NCBI GenBank assembly: GCA_027604505.1 | Contig: JADIIX010000132.1 | Span: forward strand, 1 to 64,000 | DNA length: 64,000 nt | Source of the DNA: Gonapodya sp. JEL0774 | Lineage: Eukaryota; Monoblepharomycota; Monoblepharidomycetes; Monoblepharidales; Gonapodyaceae | Reading direction: 5' to 3' | Part shown: piece after piece, positions 33,401-45,500 of the stretch | Layout of the letters: every line of letters starts with the position of its first letter | Numbering within the stretch: position 1 is the first letter of the stretch | Made by a program: the position numbers and the translations under genes | Notes under the pieces: model-generated | What the model saw: the letters and a program-made list of their open reading frames with translations, nothing else | Database searches by the model: none | Told to the model about the DNA's origin: nothing

Positions 33401-35856
33401 ATGTCCTATGCAGCGCACACAGATTATTACAAGGCGCTGAATGTAACTAAGGATGCGGACGTGGAGGCGATTAGGAGGGCGTACAGGAAGGTGAGGAGCT
33501 TCAATTGGTGATTCGAGTATCGGGAAACCTTGCGTAGGGAGCACAGAAAGCGATCGAATAGTGATGTGCAAGGCATTTGGAGTGGTGGCAATGACTCAGC
33601 GATCGGGGGGTCTTGAATGATTGTGCTCATCGCCTGCAGGACAGCTGGGAAAGCGGTTCGCGTTGGTCTGTCACCTAAACTCCAAAATATTCCGATACCG
33701 AACCCCAGCTCGCTCTTAAACACCATCCTGACAAAGACCCTTCCCAAATATCTCGCTCTATCTTCTCCATCTCTTCAGAAGCCTACGAAGTCCTCTCGGA
33801 CGGTGAGTTGCTGCTTCTTGAGTAGATCATTACTCTTCAAAACTCAACCTGATCATCCACTCTTTCTGTTTTAGCCAAACTTCGTGCTATCTACGATCAA
33901 CATGGATCCGATGGCCTCCTCCATGGCGTTCTAGCCCGCGACAGGTACGACGAGCGGGAAGAGGGGGACAGTGCAGTGGGATTCGAAGGATTTACCGGAG
34001 GGTGGAAGTATCATGGATTACCGGAAAAGACATTTGAGATGTTTGTGGGAGGAGGAAGTCCGTATAAAGGTGCGTCCTGAGCGAGGTTGGCCGAGAACAC
34101 GTCAGTGAAAACGTCGCTGGAGGATGGTTACGAGCTAGGCCCAGAAATTGGAGAGGCCAATCACTTGAGATGTGGTGAGACGAGGAACGGCAACAAACTG
34201 CCTCTTGCCCTCAATAAATGTAACACACAACTTTTCCGTCTGAGGGAAGATGTCCGGGATAAGATATTCATCTGCAATGATTTGTGGTGCACCTGGGCCG
34301 TATGGATGCTGGTGAGGAGGAAGATCAGGCTGACTGCTCTGATAGAGAGTGGCAATACGCGAAACGCACGGAACGCTCCGAAGAAGACAGCAGAGCACAC
34401 TCAGGGGTGTTGGACACATCAATTCAAGTCTTGTTGTGTTGCTCAGGCGAGAGGGCCTGGTTGATCGTATCTCAATCGTCCGCCCCACATACAATCCATC
34501 AATTCATCGGATACACCAAAACCACTCCACCCCCCTAGATCTCTTCCCAGATCCATCACCAGCACCTGGCCTACCACCATCTTTTGGTGGACTTCATGGG
34601 CTCAATCCGCATTCTCAACCACCAGGTCACGTACCACCGAAACCCGGCCCCATTATTCTCCCACTCCCACTCACCCTCGCGCAAATGCACACGGGCACTG
34701 TCCGGGTGCTCTCCTACTCACGACTTGTTCTTTCCGCCGACGCCTCTACCACTCACCGTGAACCTGCCACCGTACGCGTTGAAGTCGCTCCTGGATGGCG
34801 TGCTGGGACAAGAGCAACGTTTCCAGGGCAGGGCGACGCAGTAGTGGGCGGGGAGAGCGGAGATGTGATAGTTGTAGTAGAAGGAGGAAAGGAGGATGGT
34901 AGGTGGAGGGAGGGTGACGATTTGGTGGTAGAGAGGGAGGTGGGATTGTTGGAAGGATTGTGCGGCAGTGTAGTCGAGGTGGAGACAATGGACGGCAGGT
35001 CTGTGAGGGTGGCTGTCGGGGAGGTAGTAAGGTAGGTTTGGGACGCCAGCGATGGATGGGGGACGACTGTGAGATGGTTGAGGCGGGGAATCTGACCTTG
35101 CTGCGGCCTTTCTTTCGTTTCCCCTTGATGTTTCTCTTGGCTACCATCACCGATTTGATCGTTCGCCAACAACACCCAATTCCACACCAATCAAACTACT
35201 GATCTGCTTCTTACTGATTTTTGCGTCCTCGGTCCTGAATTCCTTCTGTTTGCCTTTGCGTGGACAATACCACGAAATCATCGTCCGACCGACCCTCACT
35301 GCCCGGATCTTGTTCGTCCGTGGTCTTCAATGCACCTTGCTACTTGTAAATGAACGGCATGTTGTGGCGCCCATCACCACTTGTTGATCGGATCTCCGGG
35401 TATTTGTGTGAACCCTACCCTTGCTCCCTGTGGCGACGCCGGATGGTGGACACCACCTTGCCAAACAATGTTGGTTTTCAACGACCGTTTGATTTCCTTT
35501 TACGATCTGCTTTTGGGCCACTATTTGCGGGCCACGCACGTTTCTCTTCATTTTGATTGGTTGCTGAACCACTTCACTTGTCGGTGCTCAGCCCCGGTTA
35601 CAGCAAGAGAATCCCGCAGGAAGGTTTCCCGATTCCTCGTCCACCGGGACATGTTTCTACACATGGCGCGCCCCAGCTCCGAGGGGATCTCGTTCTACGC
35701 TTCACGTTGCGGTTTCCCACCTACCTCAGCGAGGCACAAAAAGCATTCGTGGAGATTGGTCTGAGCAAAGAGAGAGCGGAGATGGAAATGAAAAAGAGGA
35801 AGGAGGGGAGAGTTCTGGTCGAATCGAGCAAAGAGAGTGGGGAAGCAGAGCAGTGA
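33401..35856 (+). CDS. DNAJB13-like class II J protein (probable radial-spoke co-chaperone)
   Basis: The J domain starts at ATG 33401: AHTDYYKALNVTKDADVEAI, then RRAYRK | LALKHHPDKDP (the HPD triad is present; intron about 33491-33691). SSEAYEVLSD | AKLRAIYDQHG follows. Next is GGWKYHGLPEKTFEMFVGG, which parallels the FHGNPEKVFHEFFGG block typical of DNAJB13. The C-terminal substrate-binding domains contain EVAPGWRAGTRATFPGQGDA, and the last exon (from about 35593) has the IPQEGFPIPRPP and RGDLVLRFTLRFPTYLS motifs of class II J proteins. No Zn-finger or long G/F-rich linker is seen. In flagellates DNAJB13 sits in the radial spoke. Two introns, about 34072-34538 and 35032-35592, are long for this genome. 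Another DnaJB4/5-type identity is possible but less likely. Confidence 0.75.
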
Positions 35857-36596
35857 CGGTGTGGTGTTGTTGGTATGATGTGAATGTAGTGCACTATATA
35901 TTGAAATCTAGTTCATGTTTATGAGTGAGAAATCGGGTATTTTCCATCAGAACGGACTGCATCATAACAGCAGAGTGGCGGGTTTGCTACGAGAACATCA
36001 CAGTCATTATACAACGTTGTCGCAGACGTGGTAGAGGTGTGAATGTAGGTGAAGTTGGGAATTTAGTTGAAGAATTAATTCTGGCTGAATATACAGATTA
36101 TAATTATTGCACCAATAACCGGTGAAGCGTCCCAGCAGTGTGGAACTGATTTGAGTTGAACCACAACCGATCGAGGACCGTGCGCTCTTTGTGTGCTCCG
36201 GGAGTTTTTTCCCAGTGGAGTGTTGGCGTGACAATTCGACCTGATTTCGCTCCATCCGCTTCTAATTCAGATCCGTGGCTGCCCGGCGACTTTGAGAGCC
36301 TGCGCTAGACTGCTGCGAATCCGCTGGCATCCCTTTGTCGAGCTCGTGAGGCACGAGCTCATAAGCGCGGACACCCTCGCTGTGGCAACGAGCTGTTGAC
36401 CCTCTCCCACTTGCCATCGGAGCTCGACGTCACTGCGCATTCATAAACCAGTCTAGGATTTTTGCGCTTGGAGGAATTCCGGATCTGGACGTTGGTGGAT
36501 AGGGAAGGATCTGCGACTGTCGAGTCCATAAAGTGTGGTCATTCCTCCAGCTGTTTTCCACTACAACCGCCGACCATATACTCCAAGAAGCAGAGC
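35857..36596. promoter_or_regulatory. Intergenic region upstream of the SP/TP-rich gene
   Basis: 740 bp. An A/T-rich stretch (about 36060-36120) is followed by a short inverted element, GTCGAGCTCGTGAGGCACGA (about 36336-36355). Nothing else recognisable. Confidence 0.4.
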
Positions 36597-37779
36597 ATGG
36601 CTATTTCTAAAGATACTTCTCCGGTTTTGGCTCGCGGATCGCCATCCTCACTGCATTCTGCAGGGAAAAGGACTCCAAACACTCCCACCTCAAACACACC
36701 TAATCGCTCGATGCGCCGTCCTACTTCGCCTCGCTCCATCTCGCCTATGGCCAACGCACTTAACAACATGGATTTAAGCCCACCTCTCTCGACATATGTT
36801 CCCAGATCCCCAGAATCACCGAAGCCGACGAACACACCTTTTTCCTCCCCCCGCACAGACCCAGCACCCCCATCTCCACCACCTCTCAAACATGTCGGTG
36901 CATTGCGGCGACAGCGTCGACTCCAAGGGACGCCGGAACCGTACCCGGTCCTCAAGTGTATGGCCGTATTGGATTTCAAATCCGATCCCCTTGTTGACCA
37001 ACTCCTTCGGCATAAGACTACGTTCTCCTGGCTTAAAATGGACTCATCATTACCCGCACAACCGCTAGACTCGGTAAAGCATGTGCTTCTTTCGTCCAGA
37101 AGTGACGACCACGGCTCAAAGTTGAACCAAGTCACACCGTATCCACCAAGGTCCGCTTCAATTGTCCCAGACATCCATAGAGCAAACAACCTTTCCCCAG
37201 AAAACTCAGAAATGTCTGGAGTCCTTCATCATGAGGAGAGCTTGGAAGCACAACCACTCGGTGCTCAAAAGCGTTCCTTGTCAAGTCTCCAAACTCCCGA
37301 GAATATTTGTCTGCCAGTCGCACCAGACTCTCCAAAGAAGAAGAGACGGCAAGCTTCGGGTGCGACGGATTTTCCTGGGGTCAATATGCCTCCTATGCGT
37401 ACACCCACACATTATGAGTCCGATGAAGATGGTATGTAAGGGCAATCCCAGGGTACCGGATATTGAAGGAAACTTATCTGGCCGGTCGCCAACGCACCTT
37501 GTCAACTTCTCAGGTGCACCGTTCCCATTGCATACCATCCAGCAGACTATGGTTCGCAGCACCACTCGCACACCGAAATCCTGCACAACTGCCCAAACTT
37601 CCTCGCAATCGTGTCTCTCCTCACCCTACTCGCATTCCTCTCGGCATCATTTGCGAACTCCAGACAGGATACCAACCCCCAAAGAGAGCAGACGAAGCCC
37701 GGTGCAAAGGCCCAATAGAGGAGTGTGCTCATCAAACTCGCCAGGAAGCCTACCGAAGAGCCATCGGAGGCTGTTTTAG
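36597..37779 (+). CDS. SP/TP-rich protein, unknown
   Basis: Two exons: ATG 36597 (MAISKDTSPVLARGSP) to a GTATGTAAG donor at about 37430, then from about 37514 (GAPFPLHTIQQTMVRSTTR) to TAG 37779, giving about 365 residues. The first 110 residues contain about 13 Ser-Pro/Thr-Pro sites, including RTPNTPTSNTP, TSPRSISP and RSPESPKPTNTP, several followed by basic residues. This is the pattern of a CDK/MAPK-regulated disordered protein. A more ordered block, LKCMAVLDFKSDPLVDQLL, follows, then a basic SPKKKRRQ likely to act as a nuclear signal. A second SP/TP-rich tail ends the protein. No domain is recognised. Cell-cycle regulators such as Whi5-like repressors share this composition, but I cannot identify one. 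Confidence 0.55.
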
Positions 37780-37812
37780 AGTGACACTGGCCGTTTTAGA
37801 GGGAAACTGGCC
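37773..37812 (+). repeat. Imperfect 20-bp tandem repeat across a stop codon
   Basis: Two adjacent 20-mers, each starting GTTTTAGAG and ending ACTGGCC, differ at two positions. The first contains the TAG stop of the SP/TP-rich gene. Confidence 0.8.
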
Positions 37813-38098
37813 GAGGGACATCCAAGATACCTTTAAGAAATACCGTGGAAAATAGGATTTGTTTGGTGCTTCGCAACAGCTCCAAATTGATTGATCAGGT
37901 CGAGAGTCACCAGAGGACGTTGTGTAGGCATATCAGGGAGAGATGGACGTCAGGGTTGAACGGGAGAGATGGTCGTAATTTTCGTATTTTCACAGACAAT
38001 CACCACAATTGATTTAAGTGGATAGTCCTCTCCATGTGTTGCTCGAGCTATTACAATGTTACTTTCTCCTTGTGTAAATCTCCATGTCCCAATTTTCA
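37780..38098. other. Convergent intergenic region
   Basis: 319 bp hold both 3' flanks. One copy of the 20-bp repeat lies at its left edge. Nothing else is seen. Confidence 0.5.
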
Positions 38099-39041
38099 TC
38101 AGGCATGATTGTCCACCTGTACGCCCATTTCTCTGTACTTTAGATGCTGTCGTTCGAGTCTCTTACTCCGGCGAAGAATTGGTACACCAATTTCAGTTGT
38201 GATCCGCGATGAACCCACCGAGTTTCCACATTCACGTGCGACCTGACGTCTCCACAATACGTAGCGTGTAAGTTCCTTATCCAACGTTTCGTCGATTTTC
38301 ATCGTCCTGAGTATGTACGTAAAACAGAACAGTTGTCACATAAGAAATCCCTATCAGATCAGACAACGAAATGACATGGAGCACTTACTGCCAGGTTACA
38401 TCACCTGATGGAGAGCTTTTATCAGAGAGTGTTTTGATGAATGAAGTGTGAAGTAGTAGGAGAGTCAAGAGCGCTATGACTCACCAAAACAAAGCAAAGC
38501 TATCTGCTGCATACTTTCCCAAACCACGCAATCCCGCAATTGGCTCAATTTCTGGCCACTTCGCGCAAATGTCTTCCGCCAGTCTCCTGAGACGAACCGC
38601 ACGAATATTTTGAAGGCCGAGAGGTCGGAGCATCTCCACGACAGATGACAGAGGCGCATCAAGAGCGTCTCTGGGAGTTGGACATAAGGAAAGATATCGG
38701 CCGAGAATGGGTCTAGAATGAGTCAAGGGATGTATTTTCGAGCGGCTTCATACATACTGAACGCTCTGCGATCTGAAGTCGTCAAACACCCACCGCGCAA
38801 GCTCTCCCCTTGTTTTATTGCAAAATACGGTGGCCACTAACAATTTCCATGGGTGATCAAAATGATCCTCCTAGTAACGGTTAGAGATATCTCGGTGACC
38901 CAGCTCTGTGATTTGTGATGTGTATGCATTTGATCGAGTGACTCGCACCTGAATCAATCCAAATGGAGAGCGTAATGGAATATACGGTGGAATCCATGGG
39001 AAAGCTAGTCTTGATGTGCGATCACGGCATCTTTTGCGCAT
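38099..39041 (-). CDS. MBD4-type HhH-GPD DNA glycosylase without a methyl-CpG-binding domain
   Basis: Removes mismatched thymine or uracil from DNA in the MBD4 subfamily. Exons splice from ATG 39041 (MRKRCRDRTSR) through IPLRSPFGLIQ | EDHFDHPWKLLVATVFCNKT and RGELARWVFDDFRSQSVQ | PILGRYLSLCPTPRDALDAP. They continue VVEMLRPLGLQNIRAVRL and the helix-hairpin-helix GLRGLGKYAADSFALF. The last exons give CSPSGDVTWQ | TMKIDETLDKELTRYVLW and end GVQVDNHA at 38099. The order W.PP.SP..LIQE, HDPWKLL.ATIFLN+T, LKPLGL and GIGKY..DS is that of MBD4. The Asp in TMKIDETLDK sits where the catalytic Asp is expected. The protein is about 210 residues, glycosylase domain only; an in-frame non-ATG extension upstream is possible. 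Confidence 0.8.
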
Positions 39042-39133
39042 GGGCCTTGGCAACAGAGTAGGTAGTGAGTGGTAAATTACATAAAGCAGAAGGGTACATC
39101 TAAAAAGTAACACATGGTACAATCTAAAGGCAT

Positions 39134-42100
39134 TTACGTCATCTGGGAACCATCAAAAAAGATGTCCAGCCCCGAAAGCAGACTGTCCCTCGCAACTTCT
39201 GCAAAATTGAATTCAGGTGGAGATTGATGCACACCGCTACCACCAACTGGAGTTCCATCCTTCTCCAACTGAACAAAAGAACCCGTCAGTGTAATGACAT
39301 TCGCACTTGCAGGAAAGCAAAAGGTACCCACCACGCTGGTTCTTTCTTGAACAGCTTCTGCAAAAGAGAACATTCCGCGACCTCCCAAATCCCAGTGACC
39401 CGACGCAACATCACCGTCACCTTCCAGCACACCAGCGGCCTCCTTAAGGAACATTGAAAAGAAACCGAACCTCAGCCTTCCTTGGGTAGATATCCGATCA
39501 AGACACAGTGCTGAAACGAGTACATCCGTCAAAAGGATGAATCCGCACACACACAAAAACCGCGCTGTATTCCATACCGTACAGCCTAATCCGTGCGCGA
39601 AGGTCATCCTCCAGCTCACCGCTGCCTTTGAGCTTTTTAAGCAACGTGACGTGGACAAACGCTGACATAAGAACACAAGTGCCCAGAGACGGAAGGCTGA
39701 AAGGGGAAAACTTCTCAAACACTGATGATTGTACGGCGTGATCGATAGCGCGCTGAGAAAGGTAATTCATCCAGAATTGTCGAGAGCCAAATTCACAGGT
39801 GCAAATCTCACACTAATATGCTCTGCATGCTGAGGGTTTGTAGAAGGGTCGCACATTTTCAAATAATTTACATATCAACACATATCAAGATTGCACAGAC
39901 GAACCTCAGCACAAACAAGAAAACTTGAAGACAGAAGCCAATCGGTGTCGGTCATCATCGACCGAAGATCCCAAGGGCCATGCAATAAAATCTTTATTGT
40001 GTGCCTTAATAGCACGTCTCATCATATAGGCTCTGCAGGGTGAAAAGTAGCGGCGCTCACCACAGTACAAACAGATGCCAGACCCTTGCATCCAACACTT
40101 TCGATGGTGATTGAGGGTCGGATGCCATAATTTGGAACGCCCGGATATTAGGAGGGAGAGCATTAATCCTGAAGCGTAATCAAGATTTGAAAGTTACAGA
40201 GTGTATCGCCCACTTTTCTGGCTAACCTACCAGTTATCAAGCTCTTTGTCCAGTTTATTCTTCCCCTCCTCATCGGATTCTCGACGACAATGCCGCACAA
40301 TAACCCGCCCATACAGGATGTTGAGAATAACTAGGAGTGCACTTGATCCGATAAAAGGTAATCCGAAAAGTCGGATGAGCTCCTGCGGATTATCCAAAGC
40401 CGCGATCGCAGTGCGAGCGGGCAGTGAAACAGGCCGGGAGAGTGTTGGGTCGCTGGACTCCCAGAGGGCATCCAGGCAAGGAAGATCGAGGTACATAAGA
40501 TCGGACTCTGATATGAGTGGTTCCGAGTTGAAACCGGCACTCATCACACGATCAGTCTTTGCCATGATGATTTATACCGGTGAAAATCGGCACCCAACTC
40601 GAGCACAGTCAAACTACTCACTGTAAGCAGGTGCCACCTTTTCTCAAATAGCAAAGTCATATTTCAATAGGATGTATTGGACTGAAGTGCTTTGATTCCT
40701 CTTACCAAATGCGCCGGTGCTCTTCCGACCGTATCCAGGCACCTGTGTCTTCATTAGCTGATTCCCTATTAAGATCGATCTCTTTCGCGATCGCAACAAT
40801 GACGGAAAACGAACGAAGGTATCGATTTAACGATTTGGATTTGGTCAAACTCTCTCTCAAAAAAAGAGAAGAAAAAGATGCTTGGTAACAAGAATGTTGA
40901 AGTGACATTTCGCCCGATAAATTCGAAGATAGCAATGAGAAACGACTGGATATCTCTCACTCACCCATCAAAATTGCCATCAAATCGAATGGCGTTGCCT
41001 CACGATCACCTGTCAAAATAGGATCCAGCAGCAGTTTCACATGTTGACTGATTTCGCCTGTCTGTATTTCGGGAGATTTCTGCGGTGTGGTTCCCCAAGG
41101 GTGCACTGATACCGTACACCCAAAGAGATATCTGAAGTGTAAACAGCACATGATTTCAACACGGAAACAAAGCTGTGCTGTCATCAAGTGAATTTATGGG
41201 CGACATACTCACGCAGCAAGGAGAAACGATTGAGGATAAAGAAAAGGATCTCGGAAAAAGGAGGGCTTATGGATTACGTTACCATGCTGTGATGCTGCCC
41301 AAACATGAAGACAGCCAATTAAGGCTTCCGGAGGGGGCAAATCTGGTAAGGATTGTCCGTTTTGCAAAATGGAGGTCTCAATAGCCGGAACGGGATACGA
41401 TCGAGACAGCGTGAGGTACGAAGAAGACGCCCAATCGTGTTGTCGGGAAGGAAAATCGTGCGTTAGTTGGGAGCGCGGGGGAGGCTCTGGAACAGAAACA
41501 TCGAAGTTGATTCTCGCGGGGCTGGGATATGACGGAAAGGTGATATCTTCCATCTGCATCCGTGGCGAGATCCACCTAGAACCAACTGAGTGGACTGAGG
41601 CCCTGTCCTTGCCAGAGGTAGTGCGTCTTCGTGGCTGATGGTTGAACTCCAAACCCCTTTCCTCGGTCGATTCCTCTTCGTCTTCTTCCGAGTCGCCAGT
41701 TCCTTCGACAATTCCTTTGCCGTACATTCGGGTCAGGTCTGCAGCTGAGACACCTTTGCTTTGAACGAGCTCTTCCAGCGCCTAAGCCAAGACGGCACGT
41801 GGAATCCAAAAACCACGGGAAAAGATCCAGAATAGAGCCAAAGATTAAGACGATATAAAAGCAGAACCGTTGGCAACAAGGTATTGAAGGATCTTCCGTA
41901 CCAAACCGTGTCAAACGCACTTTCAACCTTTTGTGGACGCTCATGACCGAACCTTGGTAAGAAACGAACAATTTTGAGTACAGAGCACATCACGTCAACG
42001 TAACCGCAGGAAAACAACGCAATATACCTTTTGCGGGTCCTCGCTTCTTGAAATCCCTGGAAGGTGGAACATATACGGGCGTTCACGAAAGGTAAAAAAG

Positions 42101-42479
42101 GAAGTTTCGAATATAACTTACCGATTGTAAGTGCATGACAGTCGCTTTTTGGCACATCTTTCACATGGGGTACCACCAGAACACCGAGCGCGCCGGTGAG
42201 AGCACTACATTTCAGTGCAAAATGTCGCTATGGATCTCATTGACACCAAAAACTTCTGAAGCTTACAGCATCGCATGCTTTGGAAACCCTCTGCCTGCCT
42301 TCTAGTTGCTCCGCAGCGAGAAGTAAGTCGCCCGGGTCGTACTTGGAGCTTCCACTCAATTGAGCTATTGGCGCCGACTGAGAGAGGAACGGGGGTTGAT
42401 TGTAGCCGCTCGAACGATAATCTCCTCCGAATGACCCATTCTCCAGTCGCTGTGATGGCTCGAGGTTTTGATGGTACAT
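39134..42479 (-). CDS. Zn2Cys6 fungal transcription factor, copy A
   Basis: From ATG 42479 (MYHQNLEPSQRLENGSFG), the zinc cluster is RVSKACDA | CSHRRARCSGGTPCERC and AKKRLSCTYN, with Cys spacing x2, x6, x5, x2, x6. It is interrupted by an intron right after CDA (42266-42205). The acidic linker EGTGDSEEDEEESTEERG follows. The fungal-specific transcription factor domain is spread over many exons: CLHVWAASQHGNVIHKPSFF, AIAKEIDLNRESANEDTG and LDALWESSDPTLSRP. It ends LGGRGMFSFAEAVQER and DIFFDGSQMT at 39134. Paralogous to the next gene upstream, which has the same order, cluster and C-terminal block. A nuclear regulator; its target is unknown. The gene ends 92 bp from the start of the MBD4-like gene. 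Confidence 0.8.
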
Positions 42480-42597
42480 GATTTGATGCCGATGCCAAGA
42501 GCTGACCTCTTGGTGCACCCACTCTTCGAAACACTCTGTTACAGTGATTTGTTTACAAATGGAAACCCATCGACATGTTTGTCTAAACAAAAAATTA

Positions 42598-45500
42598 TTA
42601 CAGGAATTCAAAACCTGGAATGCCGGCATTCAGTCCGTTCATCACCGTCCCATCCAGCAAGTCGACATTTGGAGAGAAGATGTACGAAGCTGATGAGCTT
42701 CCGAGCTGATCCCGCTCCTCCTCCACCTGCATGGTAACATATCTTTCAGAAAACTCCTAGGAATTTTAATCTCGCTGGGCTCACCTTCTCTTGTGCCAGC
42801 TCGGCGAGGGAAAAGAGACCCCGACCACCAGATTCCCAGTTGGCCGTAGATCGCACTTCCGCCCCAGAATCTGTTGCACCGATCGCCTGTCGCAAGACAG
42901 CGGCGACGCTCGTCACGGGGCGCCACCTTGAGCCAATCTGATCGAGGCATTGAACTGTGATTGCCAACCAACAAATTCAGAGTAATCTATCAGTATGATG
43001 GCTTGGCAAGCGAGTTCAAAAGCAAGACATACTATACATCATTATACGCCGGCGGAGGTCGTCCTCTAGCTCTCCTGTCCCCTTCAGCTTCCTTAGCAAA
43101 GTAATGTGCACAAATGCGGCCATGAGAATGCAAAGTCCCAGGTACGGTGGTAAGAAGTCAGGAGCGACAGAGCTTTTCATGATGAATTCGAGGGTGCGCT
43201 AATTCGACGAGGAAGTCAAAACTGCCGTCAGCTATGCAACATGACATACCGCGTGTACGTTCTGCTGCTCACACTTATATGTTCCGCATGCTGAAAATGG
43301 AATAAAAGATTGCAGAAAAGGTCTCATCACCTTGCGCATTAACAAACCTGAAAGACACACACCTCGGCGCACACCAAAAAATCTGGCGAGAGGAGCCAGT
43401 TGGTATCTCTTGCCATAGTCTGAATATCCCATGGTCCATGGAGAAGTATTTTAAGGGTGTGCCTGCCCAGAACAGACAAAGTTCAACGAAACAAGCACTC
43501 TTTACTAATTCTGATCACCGACAGTATTAATATCTCATTCAAGTCTCACCACAGAATGAAAACAAACGAAATTCTCGAGTCGAGAATGCGTCCCGATGGA
43601 AGGGGCTCGTGTGGACTGATACGCAGTTCTCGTATACGGGCGGGGAGGGACGCCATCCTAGAGTGTGACACAGCAATTGTAAACAACGGACTCTCAGACC
43701 AACGACCTCAGTCATCAATCCATTGTGCGCTCACCAATTTTCCAGCTCTGCATCCAAAACTCTCTTGCCTGTCTCATCCACCCGACGCAAACAGTGCCTA
43801 ACTATAATTCTTCCGAAAATGACATTCAGTAAAGCCATATACGCCCCTGGGCCTGCCGCAGAAGATCCCATAAGGGTCACCAGGGTGTCCCGGTCATCCA
43901 GGGCCGACATCGCGCGTCGGATTGGGATGTTGGTAGGCCGATCTAAGGTGGTGTCTTCGGATTCCCACATAGCGTCAAGACATGGCAGGTCGCATTGGAT
44001 TTCAGACTCGGGAATGAGGGGTTCGGAGTTGAAGGCCGCGCATAGGACACGGTCGACCTGGTTGGTGCGCAGAGTAAACCGAAAACTTATTGTAGATCAC
44101 CAACTCAGACAGAAACAAAACAATTCAATGCTGCACTCACCATTACCAAATGCCAAAACACTCTTCTCCGATGTTCTCTAGTGATCCATCCCTGGTCATT
44201 CGTCACCTGCGACTCCCTATTTAATCCAATTTCCTTCGCCATAGCTACACCGAAACTGAGGAACCGGAACGCGAAGCTCATGGCCCCTGAGGTTGATCCA
44301 TTCCACATTCCTATTCCGAGATAGAAAGATTCAACACCTGTGATCAGTCTAAAGGTCTCAGATACGGATTAAGAGGCAAGACACTCACCGGCATTCACAA
44401 CAGCCAGCACATCGTACACAGTCGGAGTTTGCAAGCCCACCAGCACAGGTATAAGCAACCGCATGGCGTGATCGTAAAAAATTTGTCCACAGATGTCAGG
44501 TGTCATCGATGGTGGATTGTTGATATAGGGGTGGTTGCTGAGTTTGGCTGCGAAAGTGTACCTAGAGTGGGCATTCACCCGTCATAGCGATGTCCAGGAG
44601 AAAGAAGCAATACACGAGGTATGTGTATGGTGAGAACAAAGTGAACGAAATGCTCTAGGTGCCTCGGGGAATACTGTTCCAGCCCAAAACGGCTAATCTC
44701 GAATTCGGTTACCCACATTGACAGCAAGAACTGGGGAGGGAATGAAAATGGATTCCTCATGAAGCTCGGTTTGTGCACCGTGTTCGCAAACGGCAATATT
44801 TGATGTGCCCATGTCCTCACTAAGTCGCTGAGAACCTCTTGCGGTGGCAAAGGCTGAAGCATCGGGAGCGGTAAAGGCGTGGGGTTCGACGCAGCGTATG
44901 GGGGCGCGAGATGTCCCGATGGCGTTCCGAGGATCGCGGAGTAGGAGAAGGGGGACATACCACCCGCACTATTACTCCCACTTGCCACAATTCCCATGTC
45001 TACCGAAGAACTTCCTGATGCCTGTGCGGCTACAAGGGTTTTAACCATCCCGTCATTGTGCTTTCTGCTCCGTGGATGGGCGACGGGCTTCGGACTTTGC
45101 CTAATTTCGTGTTGGTTTTCAAGGCTACCCCCTCCTGACCCATCGGATCCGTCGTCTGAGCCACCATCGTCATCTTCGTCGCCCGCCATGTCAATGGGGT
45201 CGAGGCCAAGGCGAGTGAGCGCTTCGGGTGAAACACCTTTCGCGAGGACAAGTTCTTCAAGAGCCTAGGAAATGGAGTAAAAGTGAATGGGAGGACCATG
45301 AGTATCGCGGCGTTAACAGCGACATACGCCAACCTCCTTACTGACGCACTTTGAGCCGTTTGTGGACACTCATGACCGAGCCTTCACCGATGCACATGAA
45401 ACAGTGAGAAATAATTGTATGAGTACAAGTGTCCTGCCTGTAACACAACTGACGTCATTCACCTTTTGCTGGCCCTCTCTTTTTAGAAGACCTTATGGAG

